NCBI GenBank assembly: GCA_977006965.1
Contig: OZ345381.1
Span: 1,612,001-1,676,000 of the forward strand
Reading direction: 5' to 3'
DNA from: Phymatolithon calcareum
Lineage: Eukaryota > Rhodophyta > Florideophyceae > Hapalidiales
Length of the DNA: 64,000 bases
The stretch's first letter is position 1. Each line of letters starts with the position of its first letter. The notes below the pieces were generated by a model, which saw nothing but the letters and a program-made list of their open reading frames with translations, was not told where the DNA came from and did not search any database. Position numbers and translations under genes: made by a program. This document shows positions 21,494 through 32,288 of this stretch, piece after piece.

Positions 21494-23485
21494 TCATTTC
21501 GGCTGAGCTGCAGACACATCATTCGCGTCAACGCGCCAAGATATCGTCAAGCCTTTTCTGTCTTTCAGACTGCGGGATCCTGTAATGTGTGCAATCATGT
21601 GCTTCTCTCCACCCTTCAGTCTTTTAAGAGCACAGTCGAAAACAACTTCGTCGGCAAAAAGGTACCCGTCATATTGGCCATCCGTTCCTGTGTTTCCAGT
21701 TACACCAATTAAGGGAACCGGTACGTCCAAATCAAGCTCTTCCTTGTTCCCGTCCACCCCACATTCACTCAAGACCTCCTTGTAGCATCCCTTTCCTTTC
21801 TCGTGCACAATCTTTAGACCTCTGGAGTACCTCGCGTACATATCCAGTGTTTCACGAAACACAGAAGCCTCAATCTGATCATCGTTGCAGTGCTCAAGCA
21901 CGCCTAAAAGTTGGCTCGCCTTGATTTTAACGCCATTCAACGTTCCTCTCATGTAAACTTTTTTAAATTCTTCCGGCTCGTAAGAGATCTTATTTTCGGA
22001 GTACATGTCCTTCAGAAAATTATACGTTTTTTTCTCAGCTCCAGTCACTGCGCACAACAAAAGCTCTGCTGCAAGACGGATTCGCGGGGTTCGAACATTG
22101 GATTCCAAAAGTTGTAGGGACGGAGCAAGGTCCTTGGTCCACTCGTCATCATTGCGTACAATGGTGAGCGTTTTGCGAACGGGCTCCACCACGATCACAT
22201 CTTGGCCACACAGTAACACGCGTGCCGTGTACCCATTGATTTTTTTCATGGGGTTAAAGTCATCAACGTCCTGGCTGAAAATGCCACAGAACAAGTCCCG
22301 GCCAATCTTCCCGGCTGTTGTTCCATCGTTTTCGCCTTTCGTGATGTTGGTAAGCATGAATTCGTTCAAGCCTTCTGGATCACATCCAATCGGCCCAGTG
22401 TATCCATCGCACCTCTTGTGGAGATCAACCCGACCAACTAGGCTTAGGATATCGTACTTTGTGGCGGCTTTTCCTTTCCCAGACGTTTTCTGTTGCAGTC
22501 TTCTGAGCAAAGCTATACCGCTCGCTGACCTGTATTCTTGAACCTCTTGTTGTATGTCGGACTCCTTTTCGATTAGCGTTTTCTTGATGATAGCACGAAG
22601 CCGCACATGCTTTAGTGTGAGTATAACATCATACAGGTCATTGGAGATGAAAGACATGGCTTTCTTGGCCAAAGTTGCTGTTTTAAATGACCCTAGAACA
22701 CTTTTGTTTTCTCCGCGCCATTTCGGACGTTTCTCAGAAAATTTGTACACATGATCGGCACCAGTACTTCCGTGGATCTCGGACAAAGCATCTTTTGTCA
22801 CTTTGCAGGCAAGTAGCAAATAGGCAAGAGAGACGAGCTTTTCAAAGAGTAGGTCAGCACTATCTGCTCCGGAGGTAGACTGTAGATGTTGTATACGGCC
22901 GTTCGCCTCCTCCCCGATGAAGTCGCCCTCTTCCATTGCAAAGGAGGAGATATATTCATCATTTACAGGCAAAGGGACCATACCAAGCCCCAGGTGTTTG
23001 AACCATTTATGACGACTTTTCGTGAAGTCAATCGCTGTCGCGATTAACTGACGCAGAGTCTGGTCTGAAGTCGTTTTTGAAAGCTCTTGTCTCGTGAGAA
23101 TCGCCAAATCCTCATGACTAGTAACTTGCTTAGTTTGCGCACCGCCAAACATGCCTGGGACCGGAACGAACTCTCCGTGGTTCTTGACATCTAGCACGAT
23201 GTCCATCACCTTGGAGGTGTCAGACAATCTGGCGGCCAAGTTTGTGATACCACTGGGTGTTGCACGAGCGGCATCAAGGTTCAGATCCTTGAGGAGGACC
23301 GGGTCGAGACCCGTTACTCGGCAATCCCAGCCGCTCTTGTTGTAATGCGATGCGATGACTTTGGCGCTTTCGGACAGGTTCCGCACACGCCGCTGCTTTG
23401 CGCTTTCTTTGTAGGTACGGACGGCCAACCTTATCTTGTCCTCAATGTAGGCCGCGGCGGGGACAATAGCACCAACTGCTTCCAT
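21494..23485 (-). CDS. Unrecognised protein, member B of the same family (663 aa)
   Basis: Single exon from ATG 23485 (a TTG lies one codon further out). It is convergent with member A, with 185 bp between the stop codons. It keeps every conserved block of A, including GLDPVLLKDLNLDAA, LDVKNHGEFVPVPGMFGG, LGLGMVPLP, PIGCDPEGLNEFMLTN, KINGYTARVLLCGQDVIVVE, RIRLAAELLLC and SRSLKDRKGLTISWRVD. It is slightly longer at the C-terminus (NDVSAAQPK) and around residue 195. Two intact reading frames at this divergence imply that both are functional rather than one being a fresh duplicate. Transcript overlap at the 3' ends could make antisense RNA. Function unknown; no domain name is offered. Confidence 0.8.
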   Translation of the reverse strand: MEAVGAIVPAAAYIEDKIRLAVRTYKESAKQRRVRNLSESAKVIASHYNKSGWDCRVTGLDPVLLKDLNLDAARATPSGITNLAARLSDTSKVMDIVLDVKNHGEFVPVPGMFGGAQTKQVTSHEDLAILTRQELSKTTSDQTLRQLIATAIDFTKSRHKWFKHLGLGMVPLPVNDEYISSFAMEEGDFIGEEANGRIQHLQSTSGADSADLLFEKLVSLAYLLLACKVTKDALSEIHGSTGADHVYKFSEKRPKWRGENKSVLGSFKTATLAKKAMSFISNDLYDVILTLKHVRLRAIIKKTLIEKESDIQQEVQEYRSASGIALLRRLQQKTSGKGKAATKYDILSLVGRVDLHKRCDGYTGPIGCDPEGLNEFMLTNITKGENDGTTAGKIGRDLFCGIFSQDVDDFNPMKKINGYTARVLLCGQDVIVVEPVRKTLTIVRNDDEWTKDLAPSLQLLESNVRTPRIRLAAELLLCAVTGAEKKTYNFLKDMYSENKISYEPEEFKKVYMRGTLNGVKIKASQLLGVLEHCNDDQIEASVFRETLDMYARYSRGLKIVHEKGKGCYKEVLSECGVDGNKEELDLDVPVPLIGVTGNTGTDGQYDGYLFADEVVFDCALKRLKGGEKHMIAHITGSRSLKDRKGLTISWRVDANDVSAAQPK

Positions 23486-23949
23486 CAATGCGATGGAAGA
23501 AAAAGCAATGGACGGGAGGTGGCGTTGTCCGTGACAGTGATGAAAGTCTCTTTGCAGTTTACTGTGAACTGGAAATCGACAGTGCTCGGACTAGCATGCT
23601 GTGTGTTCGAACAATATAATATACTGTACTGTACTGCATCTGGAAGTCTTGTGTACAAAAGTACATACTTGCACTGTACTACGTATCACAGTTGATCGAT
23701 ATTTGTTTCGGCTTTGACTTCCCCACCCGTGAATACTGTAGTACAGCTGTACTCATTCCAACTATGATACAGTAGTGGGAATGAGCATCTAAGGAAATGC
23801 TGGACATTGATCATGATCCAGCCGGAGAGTGGGGGAAACCCTATCTCAATTATTCTGAATATTGACATAAATTTTATCAACGAAACACTTGTATATGATA
23901 CAGATGGATTCTGACTACCTTGCTGTGATGCTTCTAGATGCATGCAAGT
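23486..23949. other. Upstream region of member B, rich in TACTGTA words
   Basis: No gene is seen. Several TACTGTA/TACAGTA words cluster at 23620-23775 (ATACTGTACTGTACTGC, ATACTGTAGTACAGCTGTAC, ATACAGTAGTG). Whether they are regulatory or repeat-derived is unknown. Confidence 0.4.
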
Positions 23950-23956
23950 ATGATAC

Positions 23957-24875
23957 CAGGGGAATGTTAGGAGGGGGACAAAAGCAGGAGAGGTGTCATA
24001 CCGAGTTTTAATGATAAGCCTATGTGGCGTCCGTATGAAGCAGAGCAGGTAGGGCGAAAATGTATCATAAACGTAGTCGGTTCATAGAAAAAATCCAGCT
24101 TACAGCTCGCGTACATTATGGACCGTAACGTAGCGAAGCCTCTCGTTGCAGGATCCCATGCTGGAGAAAAATAATAGAGAAGTAGGCTTTCGAGCTCTCC
24201 CTGTGCACTGTGCACAAAACGTGCACGGCTCGCGCCCGTGGCTTTCGTGATTTTCAAAAGTTGCCCGCGAAAATTTGAGATGTAGCAGTTGTGCTCTGGG
24301 CAGATTTAACCATATTTAAATTATTGAAACGGAAGACTTGGAGGTGTGGCTCGCGTCTTTTCTCGTGTGTAACAGCGATGGACGCGAGCGGAACGTTCTC
24401 GGAGGCGAGTAGCTCGTGTGACGAGCCCGGGCTTCAATCAGCCGTGAGTTCTGGGCTGGAACAAGGGGCTCGGTCGCGCGCTCATCCGTCGGTGGTCCTC
24501 GCTTGAGAGGAGTGCTCGCATAATCCATTTCTGCGAAATATAACCTATCATTTGCGGCCACGTTGCCACAATTTCATCAGCTAATCACGAAAGCGCCCGC
24601 ACGAGCGCCTCGGAATCCGACATGGCACCGCAGCGTTTACTGCACTCCACATATACTATCACGAGGATGCTTGCAGATCTACATGTCCTGGCACAATTCC
24701 ATTGGCCGTTGTCGAACGACGGCTCTGTCAGAGCGCTGCAAGAATCGAGATTCATCACTTAATTTTTGATACAAGGATTTCCTCATAATTAACCTGACAC
24801 AATGCAGGCCACATTTTTAATAAACTTTTTGAAACATCAAGTTTCTGCTTTTGTCCCCTTCCTAACATTCCCCTG
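23957..24875. mobile_element. Non-autonomous TIR element, 919 bp
   Basis: The terminal inverted repeats are about 31 bp with one mismatch. The left end begins CAGGGGAATGTTAGGAGGGG and the right end, read in reverse, begins CAGGGGAATGTTAGGAAGGG. The element is flanked by a 7-bp direct repeat ATGATAC (23950-23956 and 24876-24882). The CAGGGG terminus and target-duplication size are closest to hAT-type elements, though 8 bp is usual there. There is no transposase frame inside. Inner inverted segments (around CTTTCGTGATT at about 24245 and 24588) add secondary structure. Confidence 0.85.
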
Positions 24876-24882
24876 ATGATAC

Positions 24883-25608
24883 TGTACACCATTTCCTGTG
24901 GTCCGACTACAATGTGTCCGATCTCGCAAAACTGTAATCAAACCTTATCTCGATCTCCGCTAGGTGCCAGTGTCGGTCGAATACGGTGAGAGATTGTCGG
25001 GATGAAAAACAAAGTCTTCTTGACCTTGTCCTTTACTTCTTCCCTTGCCGAGTCTGCTAGTCAGAACTTAGGCAGGGGCTTATGTACAGTAGAGCAAAAG
25101 AGTGCTGCATAATTGCAGGACTCGGTAGCTACAAGTCATGTGCTACCCACGATGTAAAACGGTAAGACTAGTAAAGGTTGAATTGTGCTTAGGAGTGTGT
25201 CCGCAAGTTGTCACCTTGGGAAAACCATCATACATCGGAACAATTCATGTACCGTGTTGATCATCAGGAAATGGTGCTCGATGACCAAGTCATACATTCA
25301 TGTGACTTGGGAATGTTAGGGCATAATGCCCTGTACTGCCCTGGACAAGCTGGTCGCTATGCGTTTACGTGCCGAGACACTGCCCAAGGGCAGAGCATGG
25401 TCATCCAATCAGATCGGAGCAATGTCACACGGTCACGGGATTTTTGTCTCACATGAATCACGCACTGGACTCAAAACGTTGTTGCTCAAATTTGAAATGT
25501 TTTGGCCTCGGTTCCATTTTGGCGCTGTAATAATTAGAAAATATTTCATGTTTTGCGCTTCGCTCTATTCATTTGCTCAGTGATCCAAATCAGTGGATAG
25601 ATTTTTTA
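24883..25608. other. Spacer, no supported gene
   Basis: Only short frames are present. The left boundary of the putative transposase/companion mobile unit should lie in or near this stretch, but I found no convincing terminal repeat. Confidence 0.3.
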
Positions 25609-27391
25609 CTAAAAGCTGCGCTCGTGGTAAGAGATGAAACTCAATAGTTTCTCCCGTTCTGTAGAGGTGAGTAGTGCGGGGATTCTCACATTTCCTATGG
25701 TATGGAGCAGAGAGTCATGACAGGGTGTTATATCTTCTTCAGAGGCACTAGGTACAGTACTTAGGAGGTTGTCAATTCGAAGCGCCTCTTTGGCCCACAA
25801 TGGTGCATGGCCCAAGTTCATTTGACTTGTGGCCTCACCGGAAAACTGTTGAATCGCACTGGTAATCTAGTTTGCATAGTACAGAAAGGTTATGTTAGAA
25901 AGCTTAATCATAACGAGGAATTGTGTTGAGACCGAAGCAGAGGAAAAACTTACCTTCGTTCTAACAAACGCAAACGAACCGATCGACATAGTGATGGTTC
26001 CAACCTCTTCGTGAACTTCTGTGTCGTCCTCGACATCCCAAATCTCTGGTAGGATTGCACTTGTATGTAAACCACGTATTTTGTCCGATATCGAAATAGC
26101 CTGTGCACGAGCTTCACGACGAGCGCCATAACAAGAACGCACCCACGCGTGTCTGTATTCAGTATCCTGCAAGTAGTTCCCACTCCGAATCATTTCAGCA
26201 GCAAACGATTTTTTCACCTCTTGCGTCGCACGGGATGCATGACGCAAGGGGCACGAAGATGGGCAGTACAGAAAAAAATCTCGAACCTGAAGACCATGAA
26301 TTATTAGTAAAAGATATGCCACCCAGCTGCAAAACGGCAAAGAAATTCACTTACAATACGAGATGCAATTGAATAGTGGGCACGACTTTGTCCTCGACAC
26401 ATGAAACTGGAAACCATGGGTGGTTTGTCTTTCCTAGAAGTTTTAGGCATGGCAGATCGCAAGAAAGACGTAACTTCCTCTTGAGACACAGCACTCTCAA
26501 AAGCAAATTTTGCAGCATGGCCCAGAACAGGGCACGTCGGGCTGCAGATAGCGTCATAAATTCTGAGACACGCTGACAAAGGACGAAACTCCATTGCTGT
26601 CCTTAGTTTGACGAACAACTTTGTAGAATAGATAGAAAAACCAAGGTATTGTGAAGATCGTTAGTTAGCAAGAGGGAAAAACTTTCAATATGAAAGGGCC
26701 TGGAGTAGCAACTTACAAAGCCGACATTTGCCTTCTCTTCCTTAACTTTGATGCTCTCCACATTTTGGTCGAAACCTTGGACTCCAGATATAGCTGATGT
26801 CATGCTTTCACGTACTTCATTTCCCTTTTCAATGGCAGAGAGAATCTTCAAGAGAACATCTTTGATCTCTTTTTGCTGATCATGCCCTTCTTCACGTAAT
26901 TGTGCTATTTGTCTTGCCATAGTATTGAAACAATTGAAAAGCTCTGAGATCTGGATATTGGCTGCCCTCATTTCATGTGTTGGACCCGGTGATTGCAGTT
27001 GCGAGGTAGATGCAGATCGCAAAGTCTTACGAGGCCGCTCCGCGTGAGCTCCACGTGGGGGGATTTGATGACGGACGCCGTTAGCACTGCGCTGAGGAAT
27101 GGGTGTCTGTTGAGGTTCAGGAAGGGGGCAATCGTCTGGAAGTCCTGCGCTACCTGGTGTGTCTCTTATTCCCTCCCTCTGCTGCGAATGCAGTGCGGGA
27201 TGACGAGATGGCGAAAGTTGTGGGGCAGGTACTGCATGTCGTGGCAAGTTAGCATCACGCAGAGATGACTGCGTGGGGAGAGATGAAAAGCTTCCCGGTC
27301 GGGGAGGATGCGAATTTGGAGTCCGCGGTGTCTCATAATAAGAGCTCGAAAGCTGACGGTCGCGCTCATGGGGAAGGCGATACTCCGGCAT
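25609..27391 (-). CDS. Four-exon companion gene of the CACTA/Plavaka-like transposase (502 aa, unknown)
   Basis: Exons on the minus strand are 27391-26717, 26618-26355, 26286-25954 and 25845-25609. The first three donors are all GTAAGT, acceptors end in AAG or CAG, and every junction is phase 0. Introns are 98, 68 and 108 bp. ATG 27391 opens a Pro/Ser/Gln-rich disordered N-terminus (about residues 1-140). A coiled coil follows (about 145-215, ISELFNCFNTMARQIAQL and EKGNEVRESM). The C-terminal 280 residues have Cys- and charge-containing helices (SACLRIYDAICSPTCPVLG, EEVTSFLRSAMPK, HAWVRSCYGARREA, TEREKLLSFISYHE). No known family is recognised. It lies 430 bp downstream of the transposase on the same strand. 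A DNA-binding or oligomerising accessory protein, as TnpA-like proteins are in CACTA elements, is an inference from that position. The exon 4 acceptor (CAACAG at about 25846) is the least certain. Confidence 0.6.
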
Positions 27392-27823
27392 TTGCGAATT
27401 GGGGGGGGGAGGAAATGAAATGAAGTAGAAACAGTGAATAAATTCTGCACTCCGCCACTTTAAGTGTCTTCTCAGAGATCCCGAGACGTTTTATTGCAAA
27501 ATGAAAAGCCGACGATACGACGCGGCGGTCGTGAAATGTTTCATATGCGCACACCAGTACATACCGCTGTGCGCATTGTTTGGACATTTCTAAACTGCGT
27601 ACACCGTTTAGACATTGCCAAACGTTGTGCACTAAGTATAATTTGTAATTCTCATAAAGATTTGCAGAATACCCATCAGGCAGAGCTACAAGGGGCAACT
27701 TACTTTGTGACTACAATAAAGAGCCAGACAGGTTCTCTATATTGTTTACCTATAATTACACAGCCGAATACTTAAAAACTATACATTGCTGTTTCCAGGA
27801 GCTAAAGGCAAAAAAGCTTTAGG

Positions 27824-30769
27824 TTAGTAATTCTTTTCAGATATGCAGGTAAATTGATATCCTCGCACAAGGAAGAACATAGCATTTTTGCGCTCTTCCA
27901 AGGAATCAGAACACGAACTAAAAGAGAGTGACCTAGAATGCCGTTTCGTGAAATTAAACATGTCCGGCACAATAACAACAATTCTACGAAGCGAAGTAGA
28001 CGGAACACAATCGAGAAGTACGTCTTCCTCTGCTCCCCATGACATTGCGTAGCCAAATCTCTTATGTCCATATACCTCTACAACCTTAATATTTCCCGGA
28101 TCTGGAGGAGCGGGCACCAAGCGACGGATTAAAACGAATGGAACAGCTCCTTCCCGCTGAACACGATGTTCAAAAATCAACTGCAATATACCTGTTCGCG
28201 TTTCACTTCCACACATGTATTCAACAGCGTCAAATCGACGACCAGTGCCATTGACGTCATCGCTCGCATAGGCAGTATGAAAATCTCTGTCTGTCGGTGT
28301 TCGTGGTTGCCAGTAGTAGTACGCAGGAAATCTGATCGATTTTCTTTGTTTCCAGAGATGACAATTCGTACAAATTTGTTTCTGTGCCAAGAGAAAGGGA
28401 GTCGCTTCTTCAGCCCCCTTTCCTCGTACCAATAAGGTAATTTCTCTCCCCTGTTCTTCAGCGTGTGATACGGCAGAGTCGAAAACGTTAAATGAGGCAG
28501 GCACGTGCGGTGGTACAGAATCGGGCGTTGAAAACGATTCTCGTGTCCTGTGAACAACATCGGTAACAAGGGAATCAAGAACCAAACGCACGTCCGCAAC
28601 GCTCAAGTCCATACCGGTTGGATTAACAGAATCATTGGTAGAGATGGTACGCAATTTTAGGAGCTGCTGTCCCATTGAACCTATTTTTTTGTTCGTAGAT
28701 TTGTAGCAAGACTTCGTTTCTTTGTGCATAGTTTCATTCGCATCGGATTCTCCTCGCCGAACACATCCAAAATTCACTAAATGGTCGCGCATGTGGTACA
28801 TCAGTCTGTGAAGCTTCGTGCAAATTGGCCTTCCAAGCGCAGTACTTAGCTTTAGCCCGGCAGAAAAGCACACAGCTTGAATTTCATCAATATCTTCCAA
28901 GGATCTGAATCCCCTTGCCTCAGCTTGATTTACACCCCGTAAAACGTATTGCATTCTGTCCAATTCTAGTGCTGCTTGTAACAGTGCATCGTCATCAGGG
29001 TTGGTGTCAGGTTGCAGACCCATTAGGCAAACCCAGAGAAAAGGGGTTATTTCTCGTCGAATTTTTCCCGTCATTCCAGCATGAAGCTCATCCGCGCTGT
29101 TTCGGAAGGGCGCAACGTGCAACCCACAGACTCGTGGAATATCCCGAAAACGCTGGTTTGCAATACGAACGAGAGCAGACTTAGTTGCCATATTCTTGTT
29201 GTAGACTGTCGACTGAAAAACTTTGAAAGCCATGTCTGGCAGTATTCGTGCAGGTCCCAAGTCCAAAACATGGAGTCTGTCGAATCCAATCGAGGAATAA
29301 AGGTGAAAGGGTTCGGTCCCCATGCCATGCAACGCGGCCAGCACGGGAGGCAGTGGATGTGCACTAGTTTTCTTAAGGAAGTCTTTCGCTCTTTTGAGCT
29401 CAGATGAGCTGCTTTCGAAGTAGCCCGATATTTTCCGATGTGCTCTGGCGACGACTAGCTGGCTCCGCACTGTGCGTGTAACGTTCCTCGCCCGTGCCTG
29501 CACACCAGATGTCTGTATTTGGAAGAAACGGTTTCCTGTGGCGCCACCTCCTTGGCTGTGGAAGGTATCATCGGAATGCACATTCCAAAGTTCATCGTCA
29601 GATATTATTTCGTCCTCTCCATTCAGCGCTTTGCTCGGCATTGTGCAGATTGAACAGTCCATACAGCTTCCGGCTGACTTCAGGCAAAAAAATCCGCGCT
29701 CCTGAGGCTGATCGGACACAAGAGTGTTCAGTCGAAATAGCAACAGCTTTCCATCGAAAAGAATCCCATCTCTCGATCCCACAATTACTTCTTCCATGAG
29801 GAGGAACATAAATCTCTGGAAAAGCTCGCGGCGTTCGTCACGAATTTTTGCCGCGGAGTGAACTCCTCGCTCAACTTTCAACGAAGGAGCAATGCCTACT
29901 TCATGCCATGTTGTTGAAGCATTTCTGACATTCGCCAGACGTGCCCTAACTGCGTTTGCGCTTTGCGTACCGGAGCTCGAAAGAATTGTACTGTCCGCAT
30001 ATAAGTCAAATAAAACCAGTGGCAGCTCAAGATGGTTTTCTTCTGAATATTGTTTCATGGAGTTGGAGTCCAGTGCGGACGAAAACACACGCTCTGCACA
30101 GCTCCTTGTGTTTTCCTGATATGGCAAAATCGCGGACAGTCCCCCGGCGCGTTGCAATTCAGCTAGGATCATTTTCACCAAAGAGCGGAAGACTCCGGTG
30201 GTGTTTCTCCCATGAAGTGGTGTAGATATTTCGGCCACGCGCCAGCTTTGGCGGGCAGCGCAAAGCTTTCTTGCTTGCTCAACGTAGTTGGCAAACGAAC
30301 GCTCAGAAGGGAATTGCGTTTTAAAATCGACGCGACCGGAGCATAGGTGTGAACAGCAGGGAGAGACGAAAAGCTTATAGTGGTCTTCAATCTCTCCTCG
30401 AGAGTACAAATTTTTGCAGCAGAATTGGAGAAGAGCTTCTGCTTGGGGGCAAAGTTCTGACCGAGGGGGAGTAAGCGTTTTGCAGATATCGAAAACACAA
30501 GAAGATTTATCTCCATACATTTTGTAAAACTCGAAAACGTCATCCGCGACTCGCAAACTCTGAGTTTCGGTCGAATTCGTACCCCAAAAGCTCGCGACCT
30601 CATTTGCGACATATTCGTCCGAATAACTTGGCTCGGCATTCGGTTCTGCGATCTCTCGTGCAGCCCTTGTGGCTGCATAGGTATTACGGTGCGCTGCAGA
30701 TCGATGCCGTCCAAAAGTGATAGCAGAGGAAAACCCTGCGTCACAGAGATCGCACGTAAACGAAGGCAT
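27824..30769 (-). CDS. CACTA/EnSpm-superfamily-like (Plavaka-type) zinc-finger transposase
   Basis: Single large exon of 981 aa from ATG 30769; a longer frame starts only at TTG. The N-terminus is one C2H2 zinc finger (FTCDLCDAGFSSAITFGRHR then SAAH, about residues 4-28). A central region carries LFDLYADSTILSSSGTQ and ARLANVRN (about 265-290), which resembles the first catalytic Asp block of Plavaka/KDZ-CACTA transposases. IGFDRLHVLDLGPARILPDM (about 530) matches their conserved 'LHxxDLG' block. The Cys-rich element SCMDCSICTMP and a late zinc-like pair (ICTNCHLW) are additional metal-site candidates. The C-terminal 150 residues (IFEHRVQREGAVPFVLIRRL) look BAH/chromo-like, as in some fungal Plavaka proteins. 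The frame is intact, so the element may be or recently was active. Terminal CACTA repeats were not found. Alternative: a domesticated transposase gene. Confidence 0.6.
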   Translation of the reverse strand: MPSFTCDLCDAGFSSAITFGRHRSAAHRNTYAATRAAREIAEPNAEPSYSDEYVANEVASFWGTNSTETQSLRVADDVFEFYKMYGDKSSCVFDICKTLTPPRSELCPQAEALLQFCCKNLYSRGEIEDHYKLFVSPCCSHLCSGRVDFKTQFPSERSFANYVEQARKLCAARQSWRVAEISTPLHGRNTTGVFRSLVKMILAELQRAGGLSAILPYQENTRSCAERVFSSALDSNSMKQYSEENHLELPLVLFDLYADSTILSSSGTQSANAVRARLANVRNASTTWHEVGIAPSLKVERGVHSAAKIRDERRELFQRFMFLLMEEVIVGSRDGILFDGKLLLFRLNTLVSDQPQERGFFCLKSAGSCMDCSICTMPSKALNGEDEIISDDELWNVHSDDTFHSQGGGATGNRFFQIQTSGVQARARNVTRTVRSQLVVARAHRKISGYFESSSSELKRAKDFLKKTSAHPLPPVLAALHGMGTEPFHLYSSIGFDRLHVLDLGPARILPDMAFKVFQSTVYNKNMATKSALVRIANQRFRDIPRVCGLHVAPFRNSADELHAGMTGKIRREITPFLWVCLMGLQPDTNPDDDALLQAALELDRMQYVLRGVNQAEARGFRSLEDIDEIQAVCFSAGLKLSTALGRPICTKLHRLMYHMRDHLVNFGCVRRGESDANETMHKETKSCYKSTNKKIGSMGQQLLKLRTISTNDSVNPTGMDLSVADVRLVLDSLVTDVVHRTRESFSTPDSVPPHVPASFNVFDSAVSHAEEQGREITLLVRGKGAEEATPFLLAQKQICTNCHLWKQRKSIRFPAYYYWQPRTPTDRDFHTAYASDDVNGTGRRFDAVEYMCGSETRTGILQLIFEHRVQREGAVPFVLIRRLVPAPPDPGNIKVVEVYGHKRFGYAMSWGAEEDVLLDCVPSTSLRRIVVIVPDMFNFTKRHSRSLSFSSCSDSLEERKNAMFFLVRGYQFTCISEKNY

Positions 30770-32252
30770 TTTTCCAGTTGCCGGCGGTATCTGTAGTCGT
30801 GGAGAGCTGTCGGATACCACCAAAAAAATTTCAGAATTAGCAACGGAAGAGAATAGTGCAATAACACTGTCAACTGCGAGTTACGCAAAGAATGAAGACT
30901 GTAGCGAAATGCGCATGTGCAAAGTCGAGAAAGAACACTCACAATAAAGAAAATGAGAGAGCCTGCACTGCGTTACGCACAAGCGGCTTTCGGTAGAGTG
31001 CTGTGTGAAGGATTAAAACGTCGAACAGTACAATGTACTTGCGGGTTGTAGACTTGTTGCTGGGTTTAGGCAAGTCGACAGAAATTGGCTGTGCGGATGC
31101 AAACGAAACCAAAAGTTTTTAATTGTTTTTCTGTAGTACAAAATTTGGTAAGCCAAAGCTTATTAAAATAATTAATATTGTTTTTCTGTAGTTGAAAAAT
31201 AGGAATTTCCGCTCTACTCACTCGAAATTAATCGTAAACCTGAAACGTGGAGTAGGAGAGTAAAATCAATTTATGAACCCGTCTTGTCCAAAACTTTCAC
31301 TTTTCCTAAATCCTGGAAAACGAAAGGTCACAAGCACGAACGCTTTGTGACTCGTTTGATTTAATGTGACTGTTTTGCGGTCTGTGACAAGTGATTTGGC
31401 GACAAGTGTACCCAAGTCTTGCTCTGTGCTTCCGTACCGCCCAACTGTAGGGTATGATTGACACGGGCACGAAAACGTGCCCTGGGCGTTGTGTCCACAA
31501 GCTTGACCTGGGCGCTTGTCATATGACCGACGCCCAGGTTGCGCAAATCGGTGCCATTGTCAGCCCAAGGAAGTTCCCGATGATGCAGTATTGACAGTGA
31601 CCCAAGACAGCCGGAACTTCAGAACTTTACAGTATTAGTGAACGCAATAAAGCTGTGTCGGTAATGTGTGGCCAGCGGGTGGAGCCCTCGAGGAAATCGC
31701 ATCATAATCTGAGCAGCTCCATCCAGAGTTCGACCTGGTCAAACCCTGGACTTCCGCTTCCCTGAACTAATCTACAAGAACACTAAGGGGATGGGAGGGT
31801 GGGAGAAACAAAAGAAACTATTTCTCGATGCGGTCGAGCGGACGAGGGCAGATGTTGCACGGATGCACCTTGGTTTTTTGCTGTTGAAATGCGTGAGCTC
31901 GCGGGTTGGCAGGTGCTATGATCCTGAGCTCGGTAACTTCCGATACATTTGATTTAGGTTCAGTGTTGGTCGCCGCTGGACCGGCTCTTGTGGCGGTTAC
32001 TGCGGGCTACGAGTTGGGTATGACAATATCCAGAACATTCGTTGAAACGGATGGTCGTGTGGCCGAACGGTGCTGCGGTCAAACCGTATTCTACACGTGG
32101 TTCATTGTATGCCTTTGCTCTCCGAGGCGTGGGACATTTGCCTTCGTCCCTGCTTCGATTGTTTTATAAACGTTCTTCTGCGTTCCTTGAAATTGTATTA
32201 GCTTGTATCTGAGATGAGAACTGCAGTATTTACCACCATCCGTTCTCCCTTC
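30770..32252. other. Upstream flank of the transposase, no supported gene
   Basis: The segment is AT-rich. A direct repeat of TTGTTTTTCTGTAGT occurs near 31120-31138 and 31180-31195. A short hydrophobic frame from ATG 31918 to 32169 (83 aa, ALVAVTAGYELG) has no recognised family and may be chance. The right boundary of the mobile unit is not evident. Confidence 0.3.
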
Positions 32253-32270
32253 CAGGGGAACATTCCCCTG
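32253..32270. repeat. 18-bp palindrome matching the joined ends of the 23957-24875 element
   Basis: CAGGGGAACATTCCCCTG equals the outermost bases of that element's two TIRs placed back to back. It may be a deletion remnant of another copy, or coincidence. Confidence 0.4.
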
Positions 32271-32288
32271 CCCCTACTGTCTACAGTA

